A stretch of 29,069 nt of DNA from an uncultured Candidatus Saccharibacteria bacterium. Lineage in GTDB: Bacteria; Patescibacteria; Saccharimonadia; Saccharimonadales; UBA6022. The DNA lies in assembly GCA_946887425.1 (NCBI GenBank), contig CAMPKW010000007.1:1-29069 (forward strand). Reading direction: 5' to 3'. Each line of letters opens with the position of its first letter. Position 1 is the first letter of the stretch. This document shows, piece after piece, positions 14,605 through 21,513 of this stretch. Under the pieces are notes generated by a model that saw only the letters and a list, made by a program, of their open reading frames with translations, ran no database searches and was not told the DNA's origin. The position numbers and the translations under genes are program-made.

Positions 14605-16383
14605 ATGAATCAACAGCAGATTAGAAATTTTTGTATCATTGCGCACATCGATCACGGCAAATCGACTCTTGCTGATCGTATGCTCGAGCTGACAGGTACA
14701 GTCCAAAAGCGCGATATGAAATCCCAGCTGCTTGATAGTATGGACCTTGAGCGCGAGAAGGGTATCACGATTAAACTTGCGCCTGTTCGCATGACTCACA
14801 AGGGCCATGACCTTAACCTGATCGATACGCCAGGGCATGTTGATTTTAGCTACGAAGTATCAAGGTCACTCGAAGCCTGCGAGGGTGCGATTTTGGTGGT
14901 TGATGCCAGCCAGGGTATCCAGGCTCAGACATTGGCAAATGTATATTTAGCGCTTGCAGCTGATCTTACGATTATCCCTGTGCTTAATAAGATTGACTTG
15001 CCTGCTGCTGACGTACCGCGCGTATCGGCTGAGATAATCAACCTGCTAGGTTGTACGGAAGATGATATTTTGAAAATTAGCGCCAAAACAGGTGAGGGTG
15101 TTATTGAAGTGCTCGATGCTGTTGTCGAGCGCGTTGTGCCTCCAAGTGGTCAGCCTGATGCTCCGACCCGCGCACTTATTTTTGATAGTTACTACGATGA
15201 TTATCGTGGGGTTATTCTCTATACCCGCGTAGTTGATGGCACGATAAAAAAAGGTGATACGATCCATATGCTTGCTACATCGGCTGATGGTATAGCTCTT
15301 GAAGTTGGCGCTCTGAATCCAACTATGAAAGCTGGTCCTGACCTTTCGACGGGTGAGATTGGATATATAGTAACCAACCTTAAGACGACTCGTGACGCTA
15401 AGGTGGGAGATACGGTGACGACGCGCCGTTCGCAGGCGACTGACATGTTGCCGGGCTATCAAAACGTTAAGCCATTTGTCTATGCTGGCTTTTTCCCTGT
15501 TTCAAACGAAGATTACCAAGAGCTTAAGGACGCAGTCGAAAAACTGAGCTTAAGTGATTCTGCGCTGCAGTTTGAGCCAGAGAACTCACCAGTTCTTGGA
15601 TTTGGTGTGCGTATTGGCTTTTTGGGGCTGCTTCATATGGATATTGTCCGCGAACGCCTAGAGCGCGAGTATAATCTTGATCTGGTAGTAACCAATCCGT
15701 CAACAGATTACCAGGTGACTCTCGCAGATGGTACTCAGCTCGATATCAAGAGCGCGAGTGACCTGCCGGACGTATCGAAGATTAAAGAAATCCGAGAGCC
15801 ATGGATTAAGGGTGAGATTATTGTACCGAAAGATTATATCGGCGCAGTGATTCAGCTTATCGTTAATAAACGCGGCCAGCAGCGTAATCTGAGCTATATC
15901 GATGAGCGAGCGCTCATTAGCTTTGAGGCACCGCTGGCAAATCTTTTGACTGACTTTTATGACCAGCTCAAGTCGGTGACGAGTGGTTATGGTAGTTTTA
16001 ACTACGAACTCGACACCTACCTGGTGGAAGATTTGGTACGTGTTGATTTTTATGTAGCTGGTGAGATTGTTGACGCGCTGTCGGTCATGGCGCACCGTTC
16101 GGAATCACAGCGTCTCGGCCGTGAAATAGTCGACAAACTAAAAGACGTTATCCCAAGACAGAATTTTCAAGTTGCATTGCAGGCGGCAATTGGCGGTAAG
16201 TTCATTGCTCGGGCTGACCTTTCGGCTTATCGAAAAGACGTGACTACTGGCTTATATGGCGGTGACGTTTCTCGTAAGAAAAAAGTGCTCGCTAAGCAGG
16301 CAAAAGGTAAAAAGCGCATGAAACGTTTTGGTAAAGTGGATATTCCATCCGAAGCATTTACCGTAATGTTGAAGCGCGATTAA
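14605..16383 (+). CDS. lepA: Elongation factor 4 (LepA GTPase)
   Basis: A ribosome-bound GTPase that acts on stalled or slow ribosomes. The G-domain motifs are G1 AHIDHGKST (13-21), G3 DTPGHVDF (from 74) and G4 NKIDLP. Domains II, III and V follow the EF-G order (GFGVRIGFLGLLHMDIVRER is a LepA hallmark). The LepA-specific C-terminal domain ends with the conserved YGGDVSRKKKVLAKQAKGKK region. Length (592) is normal. It lacks a ribosome site and starts just after a -10 box. It leads a cluster with the guanylate-kinase-like gene. Confidence 0.97.
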   Translation: MNQQQIRNFCIIAHIDHGKSTLADRMLELTGTVQKRDMKSQLLDSMDLEREKGITIKLAPVRMTHKGHDLNLIDTPGHVDFSYEVSRSLEACEGAILVVDASQGIQAQTLANVYLALAADLTIIPVLNKIDLPAADVPRVSAEIINLLGCTEDDILKISAKTGEGVIEVLDAVVERVVPPSGQPDAPTRALIFDSYYDDYRGVILYTRVVDGTIKKGDTIHMLATSADGIALEVGALNPTMKAGPDLSTGEIGYIVTNLKTTRDAKVGDTVTTRRSQATDMLPGYQNVKPFVYAGFFPVSNEDYQELKDAVEKLSLSDSALQFEPENSPVLGFGVRIGFLGLLHMDIVRERLEREYNLDLVVTNPSTDYQVTLADGTQLDIKSASDLPDVSKIKEIREPWIKGEIIVPKDYIGAVIQLIVNKRGQQRNLSYIDERALISFEAPLANLLTDFYDQLKSVTSGYGSFNYELDTYLVEDLVRVDFYVAGEIVDALSVMAHRSESQRLGREIVDKLKDVIPRQNFQVALQAAIGGKFIARADLSAYRKDVTTGLYGGDVSRKKKVLAKQAKGKKRMKRFGKVDIPSEAFTVMLKRD

Positions 16384-16388
16384 CCTGT

Positions 16389-16403
16389 TACAATTGATAT
16401 AAT
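16389..16403 (+). promoter_or_regulatory. -10 boxes abutting the guanylate-kinase-like gene
   Basis: TACAAT (16389-16394) ends 7 bases before the ATG; a second match, TATAAT (16398-16403), overlaps the start codon. No convincing -35 is seen. If TACAAT is used the mRNA is leaderless. Co-transcription from lepA is also possible. Confidence 0.35.
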
Positions 16404-17118
16404 GAACGAACTTGACCAACTAATTGCTCGCTATCAAATTAGCGAAGATTCTATAGAAACCATTCAAACAACACCTATTGTGTTGTTGGTCGGCATTACC
16501 GCTGCTGGCAAAGATACAATCCAAAACAAAGTGCTCGAAAGCGATGAATACCATAAAATCATCACTCACACGACTCGCTCGCCGCGTACGAACAATGGTG
16601 TGCTGGAGCAAGATGGTGATGATTATCATTTTATAACAACTGACAAGATGCACGATATGCTGATAAATGACGAATTTATTGAGGTAAATCGATTTGGCGA
16701 CAACTACTATGGTACAAGTGTAGGTGAATTCAAAATGGCCAAGCAGTATGGCAAGATTGCACTCGGCGACATTGATGTGAACGGCATAGCTTCATTTAAA
16801 GCAATCTCTGAGCGGAATATCATCCCTATTTTTATTGTACCGCCCGACTACACTACGTGGCGTCAGCGACTTGACGGTCGGTATGGGTCAGAAGAAGAAC
16901 TTGCAAGGGAACTGCCAAAACGACTCATGGCTGCTCAGTACGAGCTAGAGCATGCACTAGCAGTGCCGTATTTCCACTTTATGATTAACGATGATCTTGA
17001 GCGTGCGGTACGTGTTACGAATGAAATTGCCCATGGTGATAATACTTTCAATACACATGACGAAGAGGCGCGTGTGCGGGCTTCGGAACTACTTACGGCA
17101 ATCCGACAAAATATCTAG
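16402..17118 (+). CDS. Guanylate kinase-like P-loop protein
   Basis: The core resembles guanylate kinase, which converts GMP to GDP with ATP. The P-loop is GITAAGKDT (31-39), a variant of the usual GxSGxGKST. The GMP-binding part keeps THTTRSPRTNNG, DGDDYHFIT and FIEVNRFGDNYYGTSVGE. The lid region (WRQRLDGRYGSEEELARELP) is recognisable. A 24-residue N-terminal extension and a 25-residue C-terminal tail make it longer (238) than typical Gmk (about 205). It may be the genuine guanylate kinase of this reduced genome or a specialised paralogue. Its stop codon lies inside the CIRCE element of hrcA. Confidence 0.85.
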   Translation: MNELDQLIARYQISEDSIETIQTTPIVLLVGITAAGKDTIQNKVLESDEYHKIITHTTRSPRTNNGVLEQDGDDYHFITTDKMHDMLINDEFIEVNRFGDNYYGTSVGEFKMAKQYGKIALGDIDVNGIASFKAISERNIIPIFIVPPDYTTWRQRLDGRYGSEEELARELPKRLMAAQYELEHALAVPYFHFMINDDLERAVRVTNEIAHGDNTFNTHDEEARVRASELLTAIRQNI

Positions 17119-17141
17119 CACTCAATTGCAAAGAGTGCCAA
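17115..17141 (+). promoter_or_regulatory. CIRCE operator of hrcA
   Basis: The inverted repeat CTAGCACTC - 9 bases - GAGTGCCAA matches the CIRCE consensus (TTAGCACTC-N9-GAGTGCTAA) at 16 of 18 positions. HrcA binds this element to repress heat-shock genes. The -35 box TTGCAA (17126-17131) lies entirely within the 9-base spacer, so bound HrcA would hide it. Confidence 0.9.
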
Positions 17142-17154
17142 ACCGGGCTATAAT
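17126..17154 (+). promoter_or_regulatory. hrcA promoter (leaderless)
   Basis: TTGCAA (17126-17131) and TATAAT (17149-17154) have the ideal 17-base spacing. Only 6 bases separate the -10 from the ATG at 17161, so transcription should start at the start codon itself. Confidence 0.85.
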
Positions 17155-17160
17155 AGCTAT

Positions 17161-17871
17161 ATGACAGAGCGTCAAATCCAAATTCTAGCCGCGATTATTG
17201 AACAGTACGCTGAAGTTGCTGCACCTGTTGGCAGTGTTATGCTCGCGAAGCTATTTAATGTTTCAAGTGCAACAATTCGCAGTGAGATGGTGCGTCTAGA
17301 GGAGATGGGCTTAATTGCGCAGCCGCATACGAGTGCGGGTCGTGTGCCGACTGACCAGGGGTACCGTATGTACGTCAATAGCTTGACCGAGGCGCATGCC
17401 AACGAGGCGCCGACACCACTTGATCGAGGCACGAGGGCGATCGAGGCGCGCGTGCAAACACATGGGGACAGGGCAGATCGCGCCATTCGCAGTGCTGTTG
17501 ATAGTCTTGTTGAACTGACCCAGAATCTTGGGATTGCGACGATTGGCGACCAGCTTTACATGAGTGGTATGGGTAACTTGTTTTCTCAACCCGAGTTCCT
17601 GCGAGGTGATCATACTCAGGCCGTTGCTCGACTGCTCGATAACCTTGAGCCGTGGTTGCGCGAGGCTGCACCTAATGAACCACTCAATGTATATATTGGT
17701 GCGGAGAATCCAATCGGCAAGGCGAGTGGCGCGACGCTTATTATTAGCCGTTTCCGCTCACCCTATAGTGATAATAGTTACATCGGCGTGCTTGGCCCGA
17801 CTCGTCAGAGTTACGGAAAGGTCATGCGACTTGTCAGGCATGCGGGTGCGATGTTAGAGGAGGTATTGTAA
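17161..17871 (+). CDS. hrcA: Heat-inducible transcription repressor HrcA
   Basis: HrcA represses class I heat-shock genes by binding CIRCE. The N-terminal winged helix is very clear: VSSATIRSEMVRLEEMGLIA, then PHTSAGRVPTDQGYRMYV. The remaining part is a shortened GAF-like domain ending in LGPTRQSYGKVMRLV. At 236 residues it is about 100 shorter than the usual HrcA (about 340), missing much of the middle and insertion region; the reading frame is intact, so this looks like a lineage-specific reduction. It has its own CIRCE, so it is self-regulated. Its stop overlaps the next ATG (TAATG). Confidence 0.95.
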   Translation: MTERQIQILAAIIEQYAEVAAPVGSVMLAKLFNVSSATIRSEMVRLEEMGLIAQPHTSAGRVPTDQGYRMYVNSLTEAHANEAPTPLDRGTRAIEARVQTHGDRADRAIRSAVDSLVELTQNLGIATIGDQLYMSGMGNLFSQPEFLRGDHTQAVARLLDNLEPWLREAAPNEPLNVYIGAENPIGKASGATLIISRFRSPYSDNSYIGVLGPTRQSYGKVMRLVRHAGAMLEEVL

Positions 17872-18005
17872 TGGAAATTATACAAGCAATCATCGATGGA
17901 TTTGTAACCATCATTACCACTATCGTTAATGCAATCGTTACGATTATTCAGGCGATTGTTAACGCTATCATTAGCTTATTTAGTGCAATAGGAAATATGT
18001 TTTAG
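17871..18005 (+). CDS. 44-residue hydrophobic peptide with 11-residue repeats
   Basis: This mini-gene starts in the hrcA stop codon (TAATG), so it is translationally coupled to the repressor. The product is almost entirely Ile, Val, Ala, Thr, Asn and Gln. From residue 3 it consists of 11-residue units (3-13, 14-24, 25-35 and a partial 36-44) with hydrophobic pairs at unit positions 1-2, 5-6 and 9-10, for example IITTIVNAIVT then IIQAIVNAIIS. Such 11-residue periodicity makes an amphipathic helix that lies on membranes, as in alpha-synuclein or perilipins. It has only two charges (E2, D9), both negative. AGGAGG lies 10 bases upstream. A single membrane helix or a type I toxin-like peptide are alternatives. 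No homologue is known to me. Confidence 0.75.
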   Translation: MEIIQAIIDGFVTIITTIVNAIVTIIQAIVNAIISLFSAIGNMF

Positions 18006-18099
18006 ATTGTACTGGCCGTTTCGACCACAATATTTGTTTCCGTATAGTCGAGTGTCGCGGTCGTTTAAATCAAAAGAGTTTATTTAGGAGAGAAGAAAA

Positions 18100-18564
18100 A
18101 TGGCAAAGAGTAAGAAGCAAGAAGAACTAGAAACCCAAGTCGCAGAGCTAACGGCAGATCTCCAGCGAACACGCGCTGATTTTGAGAATTACCGCAAGCG
18201 CAGCGAGGCTGACAAAGCCGCAACATATCAGCATGGTCAATCTGCGGCAATTTTAAAACTATTGCCGGTGATCGACAATATTGAGCGTGCCGTCGCCTAC
18301 CTTCCGGATGAGTTGAAGGACAACAAGTGGGCGCAAGGCATCGCTGGGCTCGTGAAGAATCTTGAGAAATCACTCGAAGGCCTTAATTTGAAACGGATTG
18401 ATGCCAAAGAGGGTGCAGACTTCAACCCGGATCTTCATGAAGCAATTCAATTCGACGAAGAGGCTGAGGGCGACAAAGAAATTGTCGCTGAAGAATTGCA
18501 AGCTGGCTATACACTCAGTGGACAGCCAATCCGCCACGCCATGGTGAAAGTCACTAAAAAATAA
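18100..18564 (+). CDS. grpE: Nucleotide exchange factor GrpE
   Basis: GrpE releases ADP from DnaK to reset the chaperone cycle. The 154-residue protein has a long N-terminal coiled coil (ELETQVAELTADLQRTRADF, then ENYRKRSEADK) and a C-terminal beta domain (NPDLHEAIQF ... LQAGYTLSGQPIRHAMVKVTK), matching the family. AGGAG sits 10 bases before the ATG. It lies 94 bases after the small peptide gene and probably belongs to the hrcA transcript, as in many bacteria. No separate CIRCE is seen in the gap. dnaK is not next; an ABC transporter lies between. Confidence 0.96.
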   Translation: MAKSKKQEELETQVAELTADLQRTRADFENYRKRSEADKAATYQHGQSAAILKLLPVIDNIERAVAYLPDELKDNKWAQGIAGLVKNLEKSLEGLNLKRIDAKEGADFNPDLHEAIQFDEEAEGDKEIVAEELQAGYTLSGQPIRHAMVKVTKK

Positions 18565-18583
18565 TAATCATCGCACAAGTGCC

Positions 18584-18620
18584 GCGATACCCGTGCTGTC
18601 ATGTACTGCGCGGGTATTGC
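18584..18620 (+). terminator. Hairpin after grpE
   Basis: A 13-bp stem with two G-T pairs (18584-18596 with 18608-18620, 11-base loop) follows grpE. There is no T-run, and the right arm runs into the next promoter. It may end grpE transcription weakly or stabilise the message. Confidence 0.45.
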
Positions 18621-18626
18621 TTATGG

Positions 18627-18632
18627 TATGAT
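18627..18632 (+). promoter_or_regulatory. Extended -10 promoter of the ABC transporter operon
   Basis: TATGAT preceded by TGG ends 7 bases before the ATG at 18640, predicting a leaderless transcript. No good -35 is seen. Confidence 0.5.
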
Positions 18633-18639
18633 GGGGATA

Positions 18640-19458
18640 ATGAATCAGCTACGCGGCGTATCAAACGATGAAATTCAGGCGTTTATTGATCTTTATGAGG
18701 GTGATGCCGTGGCGGCCGTGCGTTCGATTCGCGACTATGTGGGTAGCCAGCGACGCGTCGTAGTCGCTCCGGCATCTACACCTGAAACGCCCGTGCTGCT
18801 ACACGTTGAGTCTGTCAAGAAAACCTATAAGATTGGCAAGACAAAAGTAAATGCCCTACATGGAGTGACCCTTGATATACATGAAGGCGAGTTTGTTGCC
18901 ATTACTGGCGCAAGTGGCAGTGGAAAGTCGACCTTGTTGCAGTTACTGGGCGGACTTGATCAGCCAACCGAAGGTATTGTGCAGGTTGCAGGAACAAACC
19001 TACGCAAGCTATCTGATGCGAAGCTCTCTCGTTTTCGTGGACAGACGATCGGATTTGTTTTTCAATTCTTCTACCTACAGCCATTTCTTCGCCTTGAGCG
19101 CAACCTTGAAGTGGCGGGTATGTTTGCTGGCGTAAAGCGCACCGATCGTCGAGTTCGCGTGCGACGCTTGGCGGAGCAGGTGGGACTAAGTGATCGCCTG
19201 CGCCACTACCCACGAGAGCTCTCAGGTGGACAGATGCAACGCGCAGCTATCGCTCGGGCACTGCTGAACGAGCCGAAAGTTATCTTGGCTGACGAGCCAA
19301 CAGGCAACCTTGATAGCGAAAATAGTCGAGCAATTATCGACCTATTTGAGGCGATCCGCAAAGAATTTGGCACGACGATTGTGATCGTTACGCATGACCA
19401 AGCAATTGCTCGGCAGGCCGATCGGGAGATTATTATGAAAGACGGAAGGTTGTTATGA
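18640..19458 (+). CDS. ABC transporter ATP-binding protein (MacB/LolD type)
   Basis: The ATPase of an exporter or mechanotransmission complex with the permease encoded next. It has Walker A GASGSGKST (90-98), the Q-loop FVFQFFYLQP, signature LSGGQMQRAAIARAL, Walker B VILADEPTGNLDSENS and switch His in VTHDQ. These match the MacB/LolD/FtsE group. Before the ATPase domain is an unusual extension of about 58 residues with a helical segment (SNDEIQAFIDLYEGDAVAAV) that these proteins normally lack. I chose the ATG at 18640 because it follows TATGAT by 7 bases. The stop overlaps the permease start as ATGA. Confidence 0.93.
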   Translation: MNQLRGVSNDEIQAFIDLYEGDAVAAVRSIRDYVGSQRRVVVAPASTPETPVLLHVESVKKTYKIGKTKVNALHGVTLDIHEGEFVAITGASGSGKSTLLQLLGGLDQPTEGIVQVAGTNLRKLSDAKLSRFRGQTIGFVFQFFYLQPFLRLERNLEVAGMFAGVKRTDRRVRVRRLAEQVGLSDRLRHYPRELSGGQMQRAAIARALLNEPKVILADEPTGNLDSENSRAIIDLFEAIRKEFGTTIVIVTHDQAIARQADREIIMKDGRLL

Positions 19459-21374
19459 TACGACCAACTGACGTCCTCGTGCTGGCGTATACCAAGCTGC
19501 GCACGCGGAAAATCCGTACGGCTATTACAGTGGCAGTGGCTGGTATTCTATTTGGTTTTTTAGTTTTGCTTGTTGTTGTTTCTCAGGGTGTTCTCGATAG
19601 TACGAAGCGTTTTAGTAGCGAAGGACTCAATAATCGTTATGTTGTAAACATAACGCGGGCGGGAGACCAGGTGTTTGATATGTATGAACGTCGTGGTGAT
19701 TCGGATGTAGTGCAGCGTGTCGAAGCGGAGCACGCCGCAATAGTAGCCAAAAAGCAGGCTGCCGCCAAGAAATATGGCATTACCTACGATCCAAAGAGTG
19801 AAGATCCGTCACCGGTCGTGATTGATCCGAACACTAAGATGAAGATGATCGGTGATACTGCTTTTAATGGCCCAGGTGCTGCCGATGCGGTCAATAAGGC
19901 CATGAGTGCAGAACGGTATCGTCCATTTGATATTACTGCATATGTCTCGCCGTACCATTCGGCAAACGTACTCGGTAGTTATAAGCCGCTGTTACAGTTT
20001 GATAGTAGTCTTCAATATATGAAAGACGGGAAGGAGAAGATTTCAAATGCTATGGATATGCAAGCTCGAATGCAAGGGTCCGGAGAAGAGGCGAGGCAAC
20101 TTATTGTATTGGAGAGTAGTCTGGCAAAACCATTTCTATCGAATTCGACCTACAACCCTGCGAGCGGTGAAATTCCAGTAGTTATGCCGTACAGTGATGC
20201 TGAGAAGTTGCTTGGGCTAAAGAAATTTGAGGCATCGGCCACAAATCAGCAGAAACTTGATCGCATCCAGGAGGTCCGCCAGCGGATCGGCGAAATTACA
20301 GCGGCGTTTTGTTATCGCAATGCTGCTTCGCAGGCGCTAATGGCGCAGGCGACAGCACAAAAGAAGGAGATGTTTGATAACAAGAATAATGCTGATTATC
20401 GCAAGCCATCGCTTGTGTATGCAGTTCCAGATGAAACAGAGTGTGGAGCCGTTACTGTGCAGAGTGATACGCGAACTGCTATGGAAAAGAAACTTGCTGA
20501 GAATCAGAAAAATTACGAAAAAGAGATAGGTACGTATATTGGCGAGCCGGAGCAGCACAAGGTGGTTGTTCGGGGCGTGGGCGTATCGGCTGATTTGGGT
20601 CAGCAAAGCACCTCTTTTTCCATGGAACAAATTGTCCAAAGTCTGTTTTCATCATCCCTTGGTTATAACTCATGGAGTATACCGGCCGACCTGCTCGCAA
20701 AGGTTCCCGAGGTGGCTCGTCCAGAGGCGATATTTGCTTTAAACACTCCGACACATATGCAAGCAGGTATATACACCTATGAGTCATTTTTGGTCGAGTT
20801 TGCCGATAAAGAAGAGGCTCGTGCGGTGCTCAATAAATCTGGTTTCTTTGGTGAGCGTAGCGGTAGTGGGGTGTTTGCCATGCCGTTTGGCAGTAGTAGC
20901 CTTGTCCTTGAAGAGATGCAAACTTGGTTTGAGAAAGCCCTGCTGTGGGTGGTCGCGATCGTGAGCATCATTGCTGTCGTTATCTTGAGTGGTATGATTG
21001 GGCGCACTATCGCTGATGGCCGAAAAGAAAGTGCGGTATTTCGCGCAATTGGCGCTCGTCGCATTGATATCGCAAGTATTTATAGCATGTATACACTTTT
21101 ACTTTCGCTTCGCATCGTGATTTTTGCTGGATTTCTCGGCGTTGCATTGGCGGTGCTGCTCGATATGCTGTTTGCGGGTGACGCGACGATTGGCGCGCAA
21201 CTAGCATTCGGTGCTTCAAACCCCGAACATGAATTCCACTTCCTTGGATTTGCCAGTTGGTATTTGGTGGCTATTGCAGCGATTATTATTAGCGTAGGAA
21301 TCTTGGCTATGGTTATTCCGTTGCTGCGTAATATCAGGCGAAGTCCTATAAGCGACATGCGCGACGAGAGCTAG
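19455..21374 (+). CDS. ABC transporter permease (MacB/FtsX type)
   Basis: The 639-residue protein has one N-terminal membrane helix (about 21-47), a large extracytoplasmic domain of over 400 residues, and three C-terminal helices (about 490-515, 545-570, 595-620) forming the FtsX-type domain (ESAVFRAIGARRIDIASIYS). It ends with a basic cytoplasmic tail (LRNIRRSPISDMRDES). MacB-type systems export peptides or lipoproteins or pass force across the envelope. The periplasmic region contains four cysteines or fewer and is poorly conserved, so the substrate is unknown. Its start overlaps the ATPase gene (ATGA), so both are made together. Confidence 0.9.
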   Translation: MIRPTDVLVLAYTKLRTRKIRTAITVAVAGILFGFLVLLVVVSQGVLDSTKRFSSEGLNNRYVVNITRAGDQVFDMYERRGDSDVVQRVEAEHAAIVAKKQAAAKKYGITYDPKSEDPSPVVIDPNTKMKMIGDTAFNGPGAADAVNKAMSAERYRPFDITAYVSPYHSANVLGSYKPLLQFDSSLQYMKDGKEKISNAMDMQARMQGSGEEARQLIVLESSLAKPFLSNSTYNPASGEIPVVMPYSDAEKLLGLKKFEASATNQQKLDRIQEVRQRIGEITAAFCYRNAASQALMAQATAQKKEMFDNKNNADYRKPSLVYAVPDETECGAVTVQSDTRTAMEKKLAENQKNYEKEIGTYIGEPEQHKVVVRGVGVSADLGQQSTSFSMEQIVQSLFSSSLGYNSWSIPADLLAKVPEVARPEAIFALNTPTHMQAGIYTYESFLVEFADKEEARAVLNKSGFFGERSGSGVFAMPFGSSSLVLEEMQTWFEKALLWVVAIVSIIAVVILSGMIGRTIADGRKESAVFRAIGARRIDIASIYSMYTLLLSLRIVIFAGFLGVALAVLLDMLFAGDATIGAQLAFGASNPEHEFHFLGFASWYLVAIAAIIISVGILAMVIPLLRNIRRSPISDMRDES

Positions 21375-21388
21375 TAGTGTCCTTGCGG

Positions 21389-21431
21389 TAATAAAATTAG
21401 CACTCTTGACACTAGAGTGCTAATTTTATTA
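21389..21431 (+). promoter_or_regulatory. Perfect CIRCE within a 17-bp palindrome, dnaK
   Basis: TTAGCACTC - TTGACACTA - GAGTGCTAA (21397-21423) is a perfect CIRCE. The palindrome continues 8 more base pairs on each side (arms 21389-21405 and 21415-21431), far beyond the standard element. The extended arms are A/T-rich and end in TTTTATTA, so the structure might also stop transcription from the ABC operon. Confidence 0.95.
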
Positions 21432-21435
21432 CAAT
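21406..21435 (+). promoter_or_regulatory. dnaK promoter inside CIRCE
   Basis: TTGACA (21406-21411) fills the CIRCE spacer and TACAAT (21430-21435) follows after 18 bases. The -35 in the operator spacer is the same design as at hrcA. Confidence 0.85.
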
Positions 21436-21442
21436 ATAGATA

Positions 21443-21469
21443 TTGGCAATCTACAACGTAGAGTGCTAA
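21443..21469 (+). promoter_or_regulatory. Second, degenerate CIRCE in the dnaK leader
   Basis: TTGGCAATC - 9 bases - GAGTGCTAA: the right half is perfect and the left half matches 7 of 9 positions. It begins at about the predicted transcript start, 46 bp centre to centre from the first element. Confidence 0.65.
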
Positions 21470-21513
21470 AATATGAATATACTTTTTGATACTTTTAACG
21501 AAAGGAATAGAAT

